64,000 nucleotides of DNA from Methylococcaceae bacterium (GCA_006844705.1 SPJS01000067.1:1-64000); one strand, 5' to 3'. Positions 18,891 through 28,145 are shown, numbered from the stretch's first letter. Notes: generated by a model not told the origin, from the letters alone. A program made the numbers and translations.

Positions 18891-19574
18891 TTATGTCAAC
18901 TTGAATATATCTTCGCTGCTTAATTGACCATTATGCAAGGCTGAGGATACCAATACTTTCTGAATGCCCAGGGTATTGAGGGTAAACAAATCCTCACCAT
19001 CTCTTACGCCACCAGAAGCAACAAAGGATTGTTGCGGATAAGTTAATGTAAAATGCTTGATCAATTCATAATCCGGTCCGGAATTACTGCCAACTTTCGC
19101 TAAGGTCATTAATATGACTTCTTCCGGCCATGTTTGATCAGACTGGAATAACTGATGAGGTCCCAGCTTTTCATCTCCCTTAAAATCCAGCGACAGTATA
19201 AAGTCTGTTCGTTTTTGTGGCTCCAGGAGTTGATCTTGTGATTCACTGCCCAGCACTGGGATCACATTTTCTGGGTATTCAAATGCCATAAGGTCTGTAA
19301 ACAATGATGCATTATCCAGCCAGAAACAAACGTCAGGATAACGGCGCGCCATTATTTCAATCAATTGTAGATGATCACCATTGTGCATGATTGCATTCAG
19401 GTCAGCCAGGTAAACACAGGAAAATGGATATACATCAAACAGACGCTGTAAGATATCAAGGGGCTGGCTTGATCGGCATAATGCAGACTGAACAGGACGA
19501 TATTGATGTCGATTACCTTGTTTTGCTGCAACGACTTGACCATTCAGTAAGTCAATGACCGGGATGATTTGCAT
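18891..19574 (-). CDS. HisA-like TIM-barrel protein of the H4MPT/methylofuran island
   Basis: The 227-aa protein resembles ProFAR isomerase HisA, beginning MQIIPVIDLLNGQVVAAKQG and carrying DFILSLDFKGDEKLG, the VASGGVRDGEDL phosphate-binding turn and VLVSSALHNG at the end. It is shorter than HisA. HisA-like proteins of this sort recur in methanopterin-linked gene islands; the substrate is unknown to me. It is not the MfnB-type protein. The ATG is the first base triplet after the start codon of the divergent ATP-grasp gene, leaving no intergenic DNA. Confidence 0.8.
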   Translation of the reverse strand: MQIIPVIDLLNGQVVAAKQGNRHQYRPVQSALCRSSQPLDILQRLFDVYPFSCVYLADLNAIMHNGDHLQLIEIMARRYPDVCFWLDNASLFTDLMAFEYPENVIPVLGSESQDQLLEPQKRTDFILSLDFKGDEKLGPHQLFQSDQTWPEEVILMTLAKVGSNSGPDYELIKHFTLTYPQQSFVASGGVRDGEDLFTLNTLGIQKVLVSSALHNGQLSSEDIFKLT

Positions 19575-20552
19575 TTGAAAATAGTTGTATTTGAGTATAT
19601 TTGTGGCGGCGGCATTGTTAATGAAGAACTTCCTGAGAAATTGAAACGGGAAGGGCAGCTCATGTTGCAGGCATTATTAAATGATCTTTCCGAGGTTTCA
19701 GGGATTGAAGTGCAAGTCATACTGGACCATAGAATCAATACCATTAAATTGCCAAAAAATGCAACAGTTTACCCGGTTCATTCTACGGATCATTATCAAA
19801 CGATTTTAAAAAACAGATTAGATCAAAGTACTGTTTTTTGGCCTGTTGCCCCGGAAACCGATGGAATATTGTATCAGTTGGTTGCATTGGGTAAACAGAT
19901 GGACAACAAGGTTCTAGCCTCGTCGCCTGAGGTTATCAGCTTATGCAGCAGCAAGTATGACACTTTGAAACACCTTTATCATCAGCACATTTCAGTAGCT
20001 CAAACACATACGCTTTCTGCCTTTGCCGCAGTCAATGATCAGGATTATGTTATCAAGCCAGATGATGGCATCGGGGCAGAAAATATTCAGGTTGTTAAAG
20101 GCTCCAAACTGGTGGATGTGGATGCAGAAAATACGAATTTAATTGTTCAGCCACGTTTAGATGGAGATCATCTTAGTCTGAGTTGTTTATGTAAAGAGGG
20201 CCAGGCATGGCTGTTGAGTGTTAATCGTCAATTAATTACCCGCAGTGATAATTCGTTTGAATTCACAGGCTGTGAGGTGAATATTTCTACTGTTGATGAT
20301 GAAAACATGCGCTGCCTGATAAATCAGGTGGCTATGAGCATGCCTGGATTGTGGGGATATATTGGTATTGATTTGATTATTACCCCGCAAGGTGAACTTG
20401 TGGTCATGGAAATCAACCCAAGATTAACTACATCATATGCCGGGATAAAGAAGGCAACGGGAATGAATGTCTCTGCACTGGTACTTGGCATGCTGGATAA
20501 TGACCCCAGGCCTATGAATTCACAAAATAATACGATACGGATTGAAATTTAA
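19575..20552 (+). CDS. ATP-grasp protein, tyramine-glutamate ligase (MfnD)-like
   Basis: The 325-aa product begins KIVVFEYICGGG, matching the archaeal ATP-grasp group that includes MfnD, which joins glutamate to tyramine in methanofuran synthesis. ATP-grasp features are YVIKPDDGIGAENI (about 160) and VVMEINPRLTTSYAG (about 283). Methylotrophs make methylofuran, so a role in its side chain is likely. I choose the TTG at 19575, which abuts the divergent gene; an alternative TTG at 19569 would overlap it by six bases. The next gene follows after three bases. Confidence 0.82.
   Translation: MKIVVFEYICGGGIVNEELPEKLKREGQLMLQALLNDLSEVSGIEVQVILDHRINTIKLPKNATVYPVHSTDHYQTILKNRLDQSTVFWPVAPETDGILYQLVALGKQMDNKVLASSPEVISLCSSKYDTLKHLYHQHISVAQTHTLSAFAAVNDQDYVIKPDDGIGAENIQVVKGSKLVDVDAENTNLIVQPRLDGDHLSLSCLCKEGQAWLLSVNRQLITRSDNSFEFTGCEVNISTVDDENMRCLINQVAMSMPGLWGYIGIDLIITPQGELVVMEINPRLTTSYAGIKKATGMNVSALVLGMLDNDPRPMNSQNNTIRIEI
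19594..19621 (-). promoter_or_regulatory. Promoter of the HisA-like gene inside the opposing coding region
   Basis: On the minus strand TTAACA (19616-19621), a 16-base spacer and TATACT (19594-19599) form a good sigma-70 promoter. Transcription should start about 12-14 bases before the ATG at 19574. The whole promoter overlaps codons about 7-16 of the divergent mfnD-like gene. Confidence 0.6.
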
Positions 20553-20555
20553 CAC

Positions 20556-21629
20556 ATGAATGTTGAAAGTGTCATTGGATGGGATATCGGTGGGGCTCAT
20601 CTGAAAGCGGCCGCCATAAATAATAAGCATGCCGTCACTCAGTTAGCGCTTGAACCCATGCCGCTGTGGCAAGGGATGGATCAACTTGAAAAATCTCTGA
20701 AGACTGTATTACGAGGCTTTGCAAGTCAAAATGCGGTACATGTCATTACCATGACAGGCGAGCTGGTCGATGTATTCGCGACGCGTGATGAAGGTGTGCA
20801 AAGTATCTTGCAGATGGTTTCATCACTACTAGGACATGACATTCTGGTGTATGCCGGTCAGCATACACTGCTGAAACTTTCCGAGATTGATTCATCACAC
20901 ATTGACCGAATTGCGTCAATGAACTGGCTGGCAAGTGCCAGCCTGGCGGCTCAACATATCGAACAAGGCCTGTTTGTTGATTTCGGCAGTACGACGACGG
21001 ATGTATTGGCGTTGAAAAATTCAAGGGTAGAGGCTGTTGGCTATACGGATTATCAGCGACTGATTGCGGGTGAATTGTTGTACACAGGGCTTACCAGAAC
21101 ATCGGTTATGGCCGTTGCTCATCAAGCACGCTTCAAAGGGCAAACAATGGAATTAATGACTGAACATTTTGCCACAATGGCAGATGTCTATCGTGTGACA
21201 GGTGAACTCACCGAGTCTCATGATTGCTACGCAGCGGCTGATGGAGGCGCAAAAACACGCGAGGCCAGTGCCATCAGGTTATCCCGTTTAACCGGTTATG
21301 ATTTTTCAGAGAAAGACTGGACGTTATGGCATGATTTTGCCAGTGGACTTAAACAGATTCAATTACAAAAAATAAAGCAGAAATGCCTAACTTTGCTGGA
21401 TAACTATGGAGACAGGCAAGCCGTCTCTGTTGTTGGTGCAGGCATTGGGCGGTTTTTGGTTAAACAAATTGCTGAACAATGCGATTACCCATATATCGAT
21501 TTTGACGACATCATTGATTCTCAGTACGCCGGGAATGAATTAACCTCGGCAGACTGCGCACCTGCCGTGGCTGTGGCTTACTTAGGTGCAATAAAAGCCG
21601 CTTCAAAATGGTGCAATAATCGTTTATAA
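20556..21629 (+). CDS. H4MPT-linked C1 pathway protein, MfnF-like (hydantoinase/kinase fold)
   Basis: The 357-aa protein starts VIGWDIGGAHLKAA, the phosphate-binding turn of the ASKHA fold, and has LFVDFGSTTTDVLAL (about 130) and VVGAGIGRFLV (about 288). It belongs to the group of MfnF, which condenses the aminomethylfuran diphosphate with glutamyl-tyramine in archaea. With the MfnD-like gene three bases upstream it forms a methylofuran pair. No terminator with a T-run follows; a weak AATAAC/GTTATT hairpin occurs just after the stop. Confidence 0.85.
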   Translation: MNVESVIGWDIGGAHLKAAAINNKHAVTQLALEPMPLWQGMDQLEKSLKTVLRGFASQNAVHVITMTGELVDVFATRDEGVQSILQMVSSLLGHDILVYAGQHTLLKLSEIDSSHIDRIASMNWLASASLAAQHIEQGLFVDFGSTTTDVLALKNSRVEAVGYTDYQRLIAGELLYTGLTRTSVMAVAHQARFKGQTMELMTEHFATMADVYRVTGELTESHDCYAAADGGAKTREASAIRLSRLTGYDFSEKDWTLWHDFASGLKQIQLQKIKQKCLTLLDNYGDRQAVSVVGAGIGRFLVKQIAEQCDYPYIDFDDIIDSQYAGNELTSADCAPAVAVAYLGAIKAASKWCNNRL

Positions 21630-21676
21630 ATTAATAACGTTCTGTTATTATTCAACCTCATTTCAAATATTTCAAT

Positions 21677-21756
21677 ATTGTTACAGGTCATCAAGGCCCG
21701 AGTAACAATCGCACCTTTCGTGCCCCCCTATTAATCTCTCATGCAACGCCGCATGA
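21677..21756 (+). promoter_or_regulatory. Multi-hairpin leader before the nitrate transporter
   Basis: Three inverted repeats lie in the 145-base gap: ATTGTTAC/GTAACAAT with a 17-base interior (21677-21709), GCAC/GTGC (21711-21723), and TCATGC/GCATGA around hexaloop AACGCC (21739-21756). The last has A at loop position 1 and G at position 4, as in RNA targets of ANTAR proteins such as NasR/NasT. The first hairpin does not show a clear matching hexaloop and no terminator follows. Confidence 0.3.
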
Positions 21757-21774
21757 CATAACAACAAAAAAAAC

Positions 21775-23253
21775 ATGACACCATCACGGCTTAATCTATT
21801 GTCGTTTTCCGGCAATATTAAAATTTTGCATATGACATGGATAGCATTTTTCATCAGCTTTGTTGTGTGGTTTAACCATGCTCCGTTAATGCTGTTGATT
21901 GCAGATTCTTTGCAAATGAGTAAGGCTCAAATCAAAACGGTTTTGATTCTTAACGTGGCGCTTACCATTCCTTCCCGCATAGCCATCGGCATTCTGGTGG
22001 ATAAATTCGGCCCTAAAAAAACCTATTCCACCTTATTGGCGTTAGGCAGTATTCCGTGTTTTCTGTTTGCGTTTGCCAACAGTTTTGAGCAACTGGCACT
22101 GGCGCGTTTTTTTATGGGGTTTGTCGGTGCGGGTTTTGTTATCGGTATCCGTATGGTCGGCGAGTGGTTTCCGGCCAAGCAGGTGGGTGTTGCCGAAGGT
22201 ATATATGGCGGCTGGGGTAATTTTGGTTCAGCAGCTGCCGCAATGAGTTTGCCCACTGTTGCGTTGTTGTTTGGTGGCGAAAATGGCTGGCGTTATGCGA
22301 TTGCCTGTACGGGCGTATTGGCCCTGATTTATTCAGTGGTCTATTTTTTCAGTGTAACGGATACGCCAAAGGGGTCGACGTATTTCAAACCCAAAAAAGC
22401 AGGCGCGATGGAAGTGACCAGTATCTGGGATCTGTTTTTCTATATCCTGATGACCATGCCGCTGTACGCAACCTTGACGCTGCTGACATGGAAACTTTCT
22501 CCAGCCGGAGTGAGTTTATTGTCAGATGTTGCTGCCATTGCCATATACGCGGCAATCTGGATTCTGTTCTTTTATAACGTATACAAAATTGTCCACGTGA
22601 ATGAAGAGCATTTATGCCAACCTATTGAAGACATTCATAAGTATAAATTCAAACAGGTTGCGATCCTTGATCTGGCCTATTTAATTACCTTCGGTTCAGA
22701 ACTGGCTGTGGTGTCCATGCTGCCGATGTTTTACTTTGATACATTTAATCAATCGCAAGGCGTGACCCTGGTACAGGCAGGATTGTTGGCGTCAGGTTTT
22801 GCCTTTATGAACCTGATAGCACGTCCTGGTGGTGGCTGGATTAGTGATAAATTTGGGCGTAAATTATCATTGACCATTTTTATCTGCGGATTGTCTGTCG
22901 GTTACTTTATCATGTCGCAGATTACATCTGAATGGCCGGTTGCATTGGCTGTCGCCATGACCATGTTCTGTTCATTTTTTGTCCAGGCTGGGGAAGGCGC
23001 TGTGTTTGCCATGGTGCCGCTGATTAAACGACGTATGACAGGTCAGATTGCAGGTATGGTCGGCGCTTACGGAAATGTCGGTGCAGTATTGTTTCTGACC
23101 GTGCTTTCATTTGTATCGCCCAGCGTGTTTTTTCTGGTGATTGCTTCTGGTGCCTTGATTGTATTGGTGGTCGTTCAGTTTATTGAAGAACCCAGCGGAC
23201 ACATGGCGGAAGTTCAGGAAGACGGTACTGTGGAAATGATTGAAGTCGACTAA
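21775..23253 (+). CDS. Nitrate/nitrite transporter (MFS, NarK/NasA type)
   Basis: This 492-aa protein has about 12 membrane segments and the nitrate-nitrite porter features WFNHAPLML in helix 1, [19 protein letters not shown] and the glycine motif [15 protein letters not shown] (about 142-156), with a second glycine motif near [12 protein letters not shown]. It probably imports nitrate for assimilation. An enlarged loop between helices 6 and 7 explains the extra length. The linked phosphatase/kinase gene 12 bases downstream is a recurrent partner in proteobacteria. The SD is weak; the N-terminus aligns with family members as I know them. Confidence 0.93.
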   Translation: MTPSRLNLLSFSGNIKILHMTWIAFFISFVVWFNHAPLMLLIADSLQMSKAQIKTVLILNVALTIPSRIAIGILVDKFGPKKTYSTLLALGSIPCFLFAFANSFEQLALARFFMGFVGAGFVIGIRMVGEWFPAKQVGVAEGIYGGWGNFGSAAAAMSLPTVALLFGGENGWRYAIACTGVLALIYSVVYFFSVTDTPKGSTYFKPKKAGAMEVTSIWDLFFYILMTMPLYATLTLLTWKLSPAGVSLLSDVAAIAIYAAIWILFFYNVYKIVHVNEEHLCQPIEDIHKYKFKQVAILDLAYLITFGSELAVVSMLPMFYFDTFNQSQGVTLVQAGLLASGFAFMNLIARPGGGWISDKFGRKLSLTIFICGLSVGYFIMSQITSEWPVALAVAMTMFCSFFVQAGEGAVFAMVPLIKRRMTGQIAGMVGAYGNVGAVLFLTVLSFVSPSVFFLVIASGALIVLVVVQFIEEPSGHMAEVQEDGTVEMIEVD

Positions 23254-23265
23254 GGCTGTTGATCG

Positions 23266-24981
23266 ATGCAAAGGCAGCTATCAATCAGCATTTCGGCTGA
23301 CACCGACAAGGGAATTAAAGAGGTCAATGAAGACTTTTTTGGTTCACATATTCCGGGAGAACCGCAGCTAACGCATAAAGGCATGAGTGTTGCCATTGCC
23401 GATGGCATGAGTGGTTGCGAAGATGGCAAGCAAGCCAGCCACTGCTGTATTATCAGTTTTTTGAGTGATTACTACAGTACCCCTGATACCTGGTCGGTCA
23501 AACAGGCCGGCCAGAAAATTTTGTCCGCCACCAATTCCTGGTTGTATAGTCAGGGCCATCAAAAATTTCAATCCAACAAGGGGCTGGTTAGCACCTTAAG
23601 TATTCTGGTGTTTAAATCAACGACGGCTCATCTGTTTCATATCGGTGATACCCGGATTTATCGATTGCGCAAAGGCAATCTTGAGCAAATGAGCCGGGAT
23701 CACAGGATTTCGCTGGCTGAAGACAAGGAATATCTAAGCCGCGCAATGGGCATCGAACCCCGTCTGGAAGTTGACTACAAATCCTTTCCGCTGGAGCAGG
23801 GTGATCTGTTTGTGATGACGTCTGACGGGGTGCATGACTTTATCAATGATAAAACAATAAAATTGATACTGACGAGGGAGTCAGATGTACAGCAATGTGC
23901 ATCCAAAATTTTGCAGATTGCCCGTGACAATAAGAGTGATGATAACCTCACCTGTCAGGTGATGCGCATTGATGATTTACCCGATGCCAAGGAAGACGAG
24001 ATTCTCAGGCGGCATGCTAATTTACCGTTTCCTCCGCCATTAAGTCCTGGCATGGTATTGGATGGTTATCGGATAGAAGAAGAATTACATGCCAGCAAAC
24101 GCACCCAGATCTATCGTGCCTTTGATACGCAGACGGAAACAATGGTGATCATCAAAACACCGTCAATTCTGTATGACGACGATACCCATTATATTGAACA
24201 TTTTCTACATGAAGAATGGGCGGGGAAACGTATTCAACACGACAATGTCCTGCAGATTCTGGGATCCGACCGAAAAAAAACCTGTATTTATTATGTGACC
24301 GAATTTGTCGAGGGCATGACGCTGCGAGCGTGGATAGATAACCATCCCAAGCCGTATATCAGGGAAGTGCGGAAGATCATTGAGCAGGTCGCCAAGGGCG
24401 TACGTGCATTTCACCGTATGGAAATGCTGCATCAGGATTTAAAACCTGAAAATATCATGATAAATGATGAAGGCGTGGTCAAGATCATTGATTTCGGTTC
24501 AGTCAAAATTGCCGGTATTGCCGAGATTCCAAGTGTGGAGGAAAATCAAAATATTCTTGGCACGTTAAATTACACTGCCCCGGAGTATCATCAAGGGCAA
24601 ACAGGCACGATAAAGTCCGATCTGTATTCCATTGGGGTCATTTGCTATGAAATGATCAATCATTCCCTGCCTTTTGGAACACTGCCAGAAAAGCCAAATC
24701 GCATGAATCTTTCCCGGCTGGAATATGTGCCAAGTTTTACACACAATGCCATGGTGCCGCACTGGATTGATGGCGCCCTGAAAAAAGCAACGTCGCTGGT
24801 GCCGCAAACCCGTTATGAAGCCATTTCAGAATTTATTTATGATTTGTCGACACCCAACCCGCTATTTCAGGATAATCATAAATTACCGTTGATTGAACGC
24901 AGTCCGCTTCGCTTCTGGAAAAGTGTGTCCGGGCTATTATTGATCACCAATATCATTCTGTTATTTCTGCTAAACAGATAA
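23266..24981 (+). CDS. Bifunctional PP2C phosphatase / Ser-Thr kinase, membrane anchored
   Basis: Residues 1-235 form a PP2C phosphatase with NEDFFGSH, AIADGMSG, HIGDTRIYRL, TSDGVHDF and KSDDNLTCQV supplying metal-binding aspartates. Residues about 265-530 form an eukaryotic-type kinase with HQDLKPENIMIN (HxD catalytic loop), IIDFGSVKI (DFG), TAPEYHQG (APE) and SDLYSIGV. The P-loop glycines are poorly conserved. A single membrane helix at the C-terminus (about 552-571) anchors it. Such fusions accompany nitrate transporters and probably tune transport or nitrate assimilation by reversible phosphorylation; targets are unknown. Confidence 0.93.
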   Translation: MQRQLSISISADTDKGIKEVNEDFFGSHIPGEPQLTHKGMSVAIADGMSGCEDGKQASHCCIISFLSDYYSTPDTWSVKQAGQKILSATNSWLYSQGHQKFQSNKGLVSTLSILVFKSTTAHLFHIGDTRIYRLRKGNLEQMSRDHRISLAEDKEYLSRAMGIEPRLEVDYKSFPLEQGDLFVMTSDGVHDFINDKTIKLILTRESDVQQCASKILQIARDNKSDDNLTCQVMRIDDLPDAKEDEILRRHANLPFPPPLSPGMVLDGYRIEEELHASKRTQIYRAFDTQTETMVIIKTPSILYDDDTHYIEHFLHEEWAGKRIQHDNVLQILGSDRKKTCIYYVTEFVEGMTLRAWIDNHPKPYIREVRKIIEQVAKGVRAFHRMEMLHQDLKPENIMINDEGVVKIIDFGSVKIAGIAEIPSVEENQNILGTLNYTAPEYHQGQTGTIKSDLYSIGVICYEMINHSLPFGTLPEKPNRMNLSRLEYVPSFTHNAMVPHWIDGALKKATSLVPQTRYEAISEFIYDLSTPNPLFQDNHKLPLIERSPLRFWKSVSGLLLITNIILLFLLNR

Positions 24982-25115
24982 CCTTTGCTTGGATTGCAAG
25001 CCTGATATTGTTGTAAAACTTACAGCATAATGTTATTCAAATACTTATAAATCAATAAGATAAAAATGGCTTACGCTTTGCTTAATATTTTAAAAATGAT
25101 TAAGGAGAAATAATT

Positions 25116-26258
25116 ATGGCGGGTTTATTGTCTGAAATTGATCCTGAGGGTCTGCTGGAATATTCGGTCGTATTTACCGATAGATCGTTGAATCATATGT
25201 CACTCGAATTTCAACGGGTTATGCGTGATTTGTCTGTTAAATTAAAATCAATCTATGCCGCTGATGCCACCGTAGTTATTCCTGGCGGAGGCACGTATGC
25301 AATGGAAGCGGTGGCGCGTCAGTTGGCTCAGGATAAACACACACTGGTTATCAGAAACGGCTGGTTCAGTTATCGCTGGAGTCAGATACTTGAAAAAGGC
25401 AAGATCGCTGCAAGCAGTACAGTATTACAAGCCAGACCACAAGATGATGAACGTGAGTATCCTGCCTATTCTCCGGTGCCTATAGAAGAAGCCATCAAAG
25501 TCATTCACCATGAAAAGCCGCAGGTGGTGTTTGCGCCACAAGTGGAAACGTCGTCCGGTATGATCCTGCCAGATGACTATATTTCCCGCCTGGCCGCGGC
25601 CGTTCATGCAGGGGGAGGGATTTTGGTTCTGGACTGCATTGCCTCCGGGGCGATGTGGATTGATATGAAGAAGACGGGCGTGGATGTGCTGATCAGTGCT
25701 CCACAAAAAGGATGGAGTTCAACGCCGTGTTGCGGCCTGGTGATGATGAATGACACTGCGCTTGAATGGGTTGAGCAGTCTGAAAGTTCAAGCTTCGCCT
25801 GTGATTTGAAGCAATGGTTGAAGATTATGCAAGCCTATGAAAAGGGAGGGCATGCCTATCACGCCACGATGCCGACAGACTCTCTGGCTAAATTACTTAA
25901 AACCATACAGGAAACCGAGCTGACGGGGCTGGAACAGCTTAAACAAAAGCAAATTCAATTAGGTGCGAAAATCAGACAGATATTGGCTGAAAACGGTTTT
26001 TTCAGTGTTGCGGCTGCCGGATATGAAGCGCCTGGTGTCATTGTGTGTTACACCCGGGATAATCTCATTCATAATGGTAAAAAGTTTGCCGAGCAGGGAT
26101 TGCAGATTGCTGCCGGTGTCCCTCTCAAATGCGATGAAGGGGAAGATTTTCAAACCTTCCGCATTGGCTTGTTTGGTCTGGAGAAGTTGAATAATGTGGA
26201 GCGGACAGTCGAATATTTTAAAAAAGCACTTGATGCCGTGTTGCCTTTGCCTGCATAA
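25116..26258 (+). CDS. Class V aminotransferase, alanine/serine-glyoxylate type
   Basis: The 380-aa protein is a fold-type I PLP enzyme with GGGTYAMEAVARQLA near residue 57, FAPQVETSSGMILP and the lysine in SAPQKGWSS (K198) as PLP Schiff-base site. It resembles alanine-glyoxylate/serine-glyoxylate aminotransferases, which in the serine cycle convert serine and glyoxylate to hydroxypyruvate and glycine. No other serine-cycle gene is nearby, so a simple glyoxylate detoxification role is as likely. AAGGAGAAA precedes the ATG. A 15-codon frame (25066-25113) overlaps the SD. Confidence 0.85.
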   Translation: MAGLLSEIDPEGLLEYSVVFTDRSLNHMSLEFQRVMRDLSVKLKSIYAADATVVIPGGGTYAMEAVARQLAQDKHTLVIRNGWFSYRWSQILEKGKIAASSTVLQARPQDDEREYPAYSPVPIEEAIKVIHHEKPQVVFAPQVETSSGMILPDDYISRLAAAVHAGGGILVLDCIASGAMWIDMKKTGVDVLISAPQKGWSSTPCCGLVMMNDTALEWVEQSESSSFACDLKQWLKIMQAYEKGGHAYHATMPTDSLAKLLKTIQETELTGLEQLKQKQIQLGAKIRQILAENGFFSVAAAGYEAPGVIVCYTRDNLIHNGKKFAEQGLQIAAGVPLKCDEGEDFQTFRIGLFGLEKLNNVERTVEYFKKALDAVLPLPA

Positions 26259-26272
26259 GTGATGTTGATGAA

Positions 26273-26305
26273 ATGATGGAATGTGTCAGATCCACATTCC
26301 ATCAT
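26273..26305. terminator. Hairpin between convergent genes
   Basis: ATGATGGAATGTG and CACATTCCATCAT form a perfect 13-bp stem with a seven-base loop, lying between the aminotransferase stop and the stop of the opposite gene. No T-run follows on either side, so it is probably a bidirectional, factor-assisted end. Confidence 0.6.
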
Positions 26306-26319
26306 GAGGCACATAAGCT

Positions 26320-26985
26320 CTATTCGTCTTCAACCAACGGTGGTAAGTTACACGTCGTGTCCCTGCCATCTGTTTCGCAATGGCCGCCCAGGGCAATAAT
26401 GCTATCGATCATGTCATTACAAGCATCACCAAACGGGCAAATATAAGACGCGCGGTCAATACCGTCAAAGCCGGTTTCAAGGGTAAAGTTTCCTGGAGAA
26501 CAACCGCCTGGTGCGCTAGAACGAACCCAGCCATCAGGACAGCTGTCAATGGCTTCCAGGCCCACCTGTTTTAGCGTCAGGTATTCAGGTGAACACCCCC
26601 CCGGCGCGCTTGATCTTACCCAGCCGTCGGGGCATGAACCGCGTGAATATACGGGTTTATTCAAGACGACGGTAAAAAACTCCGGCGAGCAACCGCCCGG
26701 TGCACTTGAAGGAATCCATCCGGAAGGACAGCCTTGAGTGGATTCCAGTCCTGCTCTTTTCAATGTAAAGAATTCTGGTGAGCACCCTCCGGGAGCACTT
26801 GAAGGAACCCAGCCTGCAGGGCAAGACGTTGATATTTTAACCATCTCAATGGTGCCACGTGCATGGGATGAGTCACTGATTGAAAACATCATGACGGCAA
26901 GAAGCATTGTCATGCCACTTATAATGATTGGATTATGCCCAGCGTATCGGGATGATGAAACCTTGTTTAATACACGAGTGATCAT
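26320..26985 (-). CDS. Secreted protein with four Cys-rich SSAPGGCSP repeats
   Basis: The 221-aa product has a hydrophobic segment (about 19-36) ending SSHARG, a likely cleaved signal. It then carries four near-identical repeats starting at C55, C86, C118 and C149, period 31-32, each CP-x-GW-x-x-SSAPGGCSP followed by a [FY][FL]TL-type tail. Two cysteines per repeat suggest one disulfide each, so each unit may be a tiny knob. The C-terminal tail has four more cysteines (YICPFGDACND, GGHCET, TTCNLPP). AAAGGAAATA precedes the ATG. I recognise no family; periplasmic or surface location is inferred. Confidence 0.75.
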   Translation of the reverse strand: MITRVLNKVSSSRYAGHNPIIISGMTMLLAVMMFSISDSSHARGTIEMVKISTSCPAGWVPSSAPGGCSPEFFTLKRAGLESTQGCPSGWIPSSAPGGCSPEFFTVVLNKPVYSRGSCPDGWVRSSAPGGCSPEYLTLKQVGLEAIDSCPDGWVRSSAPGGCSPGNFTLETGFDGIDRASYICPFGDACNDMIDSIIALGGHCETDGRDTTCNLPPLVEDE

Positions 26986-27262
26986 ATTATTTCCTTTTGA
27001 TAATTTAAAATGAATACTTAGTCATTGCTATCTGACCGTGACGTTAGTATTTCATTTGCAACGTTTATTCACCGCGTAAAAATTCATGCTGATTTGCTCA
27101 ACTATTACCCATAACCAGGTGTGAACTGGTTCATAGGTTTCATGACGAGCATGCATTAAGTGACGTCATTTCAAACAATGGTGACCTCTGCTTTTTGCCC
27201 ATACTGTCCTGCATAGTTGTATAATAGCCAGTCATTTTTTTGTTTATTGGACGAGAGTGTGC

Positions 27263-28138
27263 ATGATTCAAGGTAGTATCGTTGCTTTAGTGACCCCGAT
27301 GTTGCAGGATGGCAGTGTTGATAAGGAGAGTCTGAAGAAACTGGTCGAGTTTCATATAGAACAGGGGACGGATTCACTGGTTGCGGTTGGGACCACCGGG
27401 GAATCTGCAACATTATCTGAAGATGAGCATTGTGATGTCATTCGCAGCGTGGTCGAGTATGCCAACGGCAGAATTCCTGTCATTGCAGGTACCGGGGCAA
27501 ATTCAACCCGCGAAGCCATTGAATTGACAAGCAGAGCAAAAACCGCCGGAGCAGACGCCTGTCTGTTGGTCACGCCTTATTACAATAAACCGACCCAGCA
27601 AGGCTTGTTTCTGCATTATAAAGCCATCGCTGATGCTGTCGATATTCCTCAAATCCTGTACAACGTGCCTGGCCGTACTGCATGCGATATGCTGCCTGAA
27701 ACCATTGGAAAACTCTCTGCAATCACAAATATTGTCGGGGTAAAGGAAGCGACTGGAGATCTGTCCAGAATCCAGCAGATTAAAGCGGTGAGCGCTGATG
27801 ATTTTGCCTTGTATACCGGCGATGATGCCACCAGTTGTGAATTCTGCCTGCAAGGAGGAGATGGGAGTATCACTGTCACCGGCAATGTTGCGCCCAGACG
27901 GGTGCATGAAATGATTGCGGCTGCCATCAACGGCGAACGTGAAAAAGCTGAAGCCCTGGACAAACAACTGGTCGCTTTACATGACACCCTGTTTATTCAG
28001 TCAAACCCGATCCCGGTGAAATGGGCGGTTTATAAAATGGGCTTGATGCAACAGGGTATCAGATTGCCATTGACCTGGTTAACTGAAGATTGTTATCCGG
28101 CTTTAACTGATGCGATGCAACAAGCAGACGTACTTTAA
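27263..28138 (+). CDS. dapA: 4-hydroxy-tetrahydrodipicolinate synthase
   Basis: DapA condenses pyruvate with aspartate semialdehyde in lysine and peptidoglycan precursor synthesis. The 291-aa protein shows VGTTGESATL, YYNKPTQQGL, YNVPGRT (Tyr) and the Schiff-base lysine in GVKEATGD (about 161). I start at ATG 27263, giving MIQGSIVALVTPM as in family members, rather than at the GTG two codons upstream. A TATAAT lies at 27220-27225. The 250-base gap before it holds no gene; it contains AACCAG/CTGGTT (about 27114-27132). bamC follows. Confidence 0.97.
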   Translation: MIQGSIVALVTPMLQDGSVDKESLKKLVEFHIEQGTDSLVAVGTTGESATLSEDEHCDVIRSVVEYANGRIPVIAGTGANSTREAIELTSRAKTAGADACLLVTPYYNKPTQQGLFLHYKAIADAVDIPQILYNVPGRTACDMLPETIGKLSAITNIVGVKEATGDLSRIQQIKAVSADDFALYTGDDATSCEFCLQGGDGSITVTGNVAPRRVHEMIAAAINGEREKAEALDKQLVALHDTLFIQSNPIPVKWAVYKMGLMQQGIRLPLTWLTEDCYPALTDAMQQADVL

Positions 28139-28145
28139 TCTGAAC

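Noticed and set aside
18891..19574. HisA of histidine biosynthesis or MfnB
   Set aside because: It is shorter than HisA and linked to C1 genes, not his genes; its N-terminus does not resemble MfnB.
25066..25113. 15-codon leader frame before the class V aminotransferase
   Set aside because: It has no SD of its own and ends where the gene SD lies; chance is the simplest reading.
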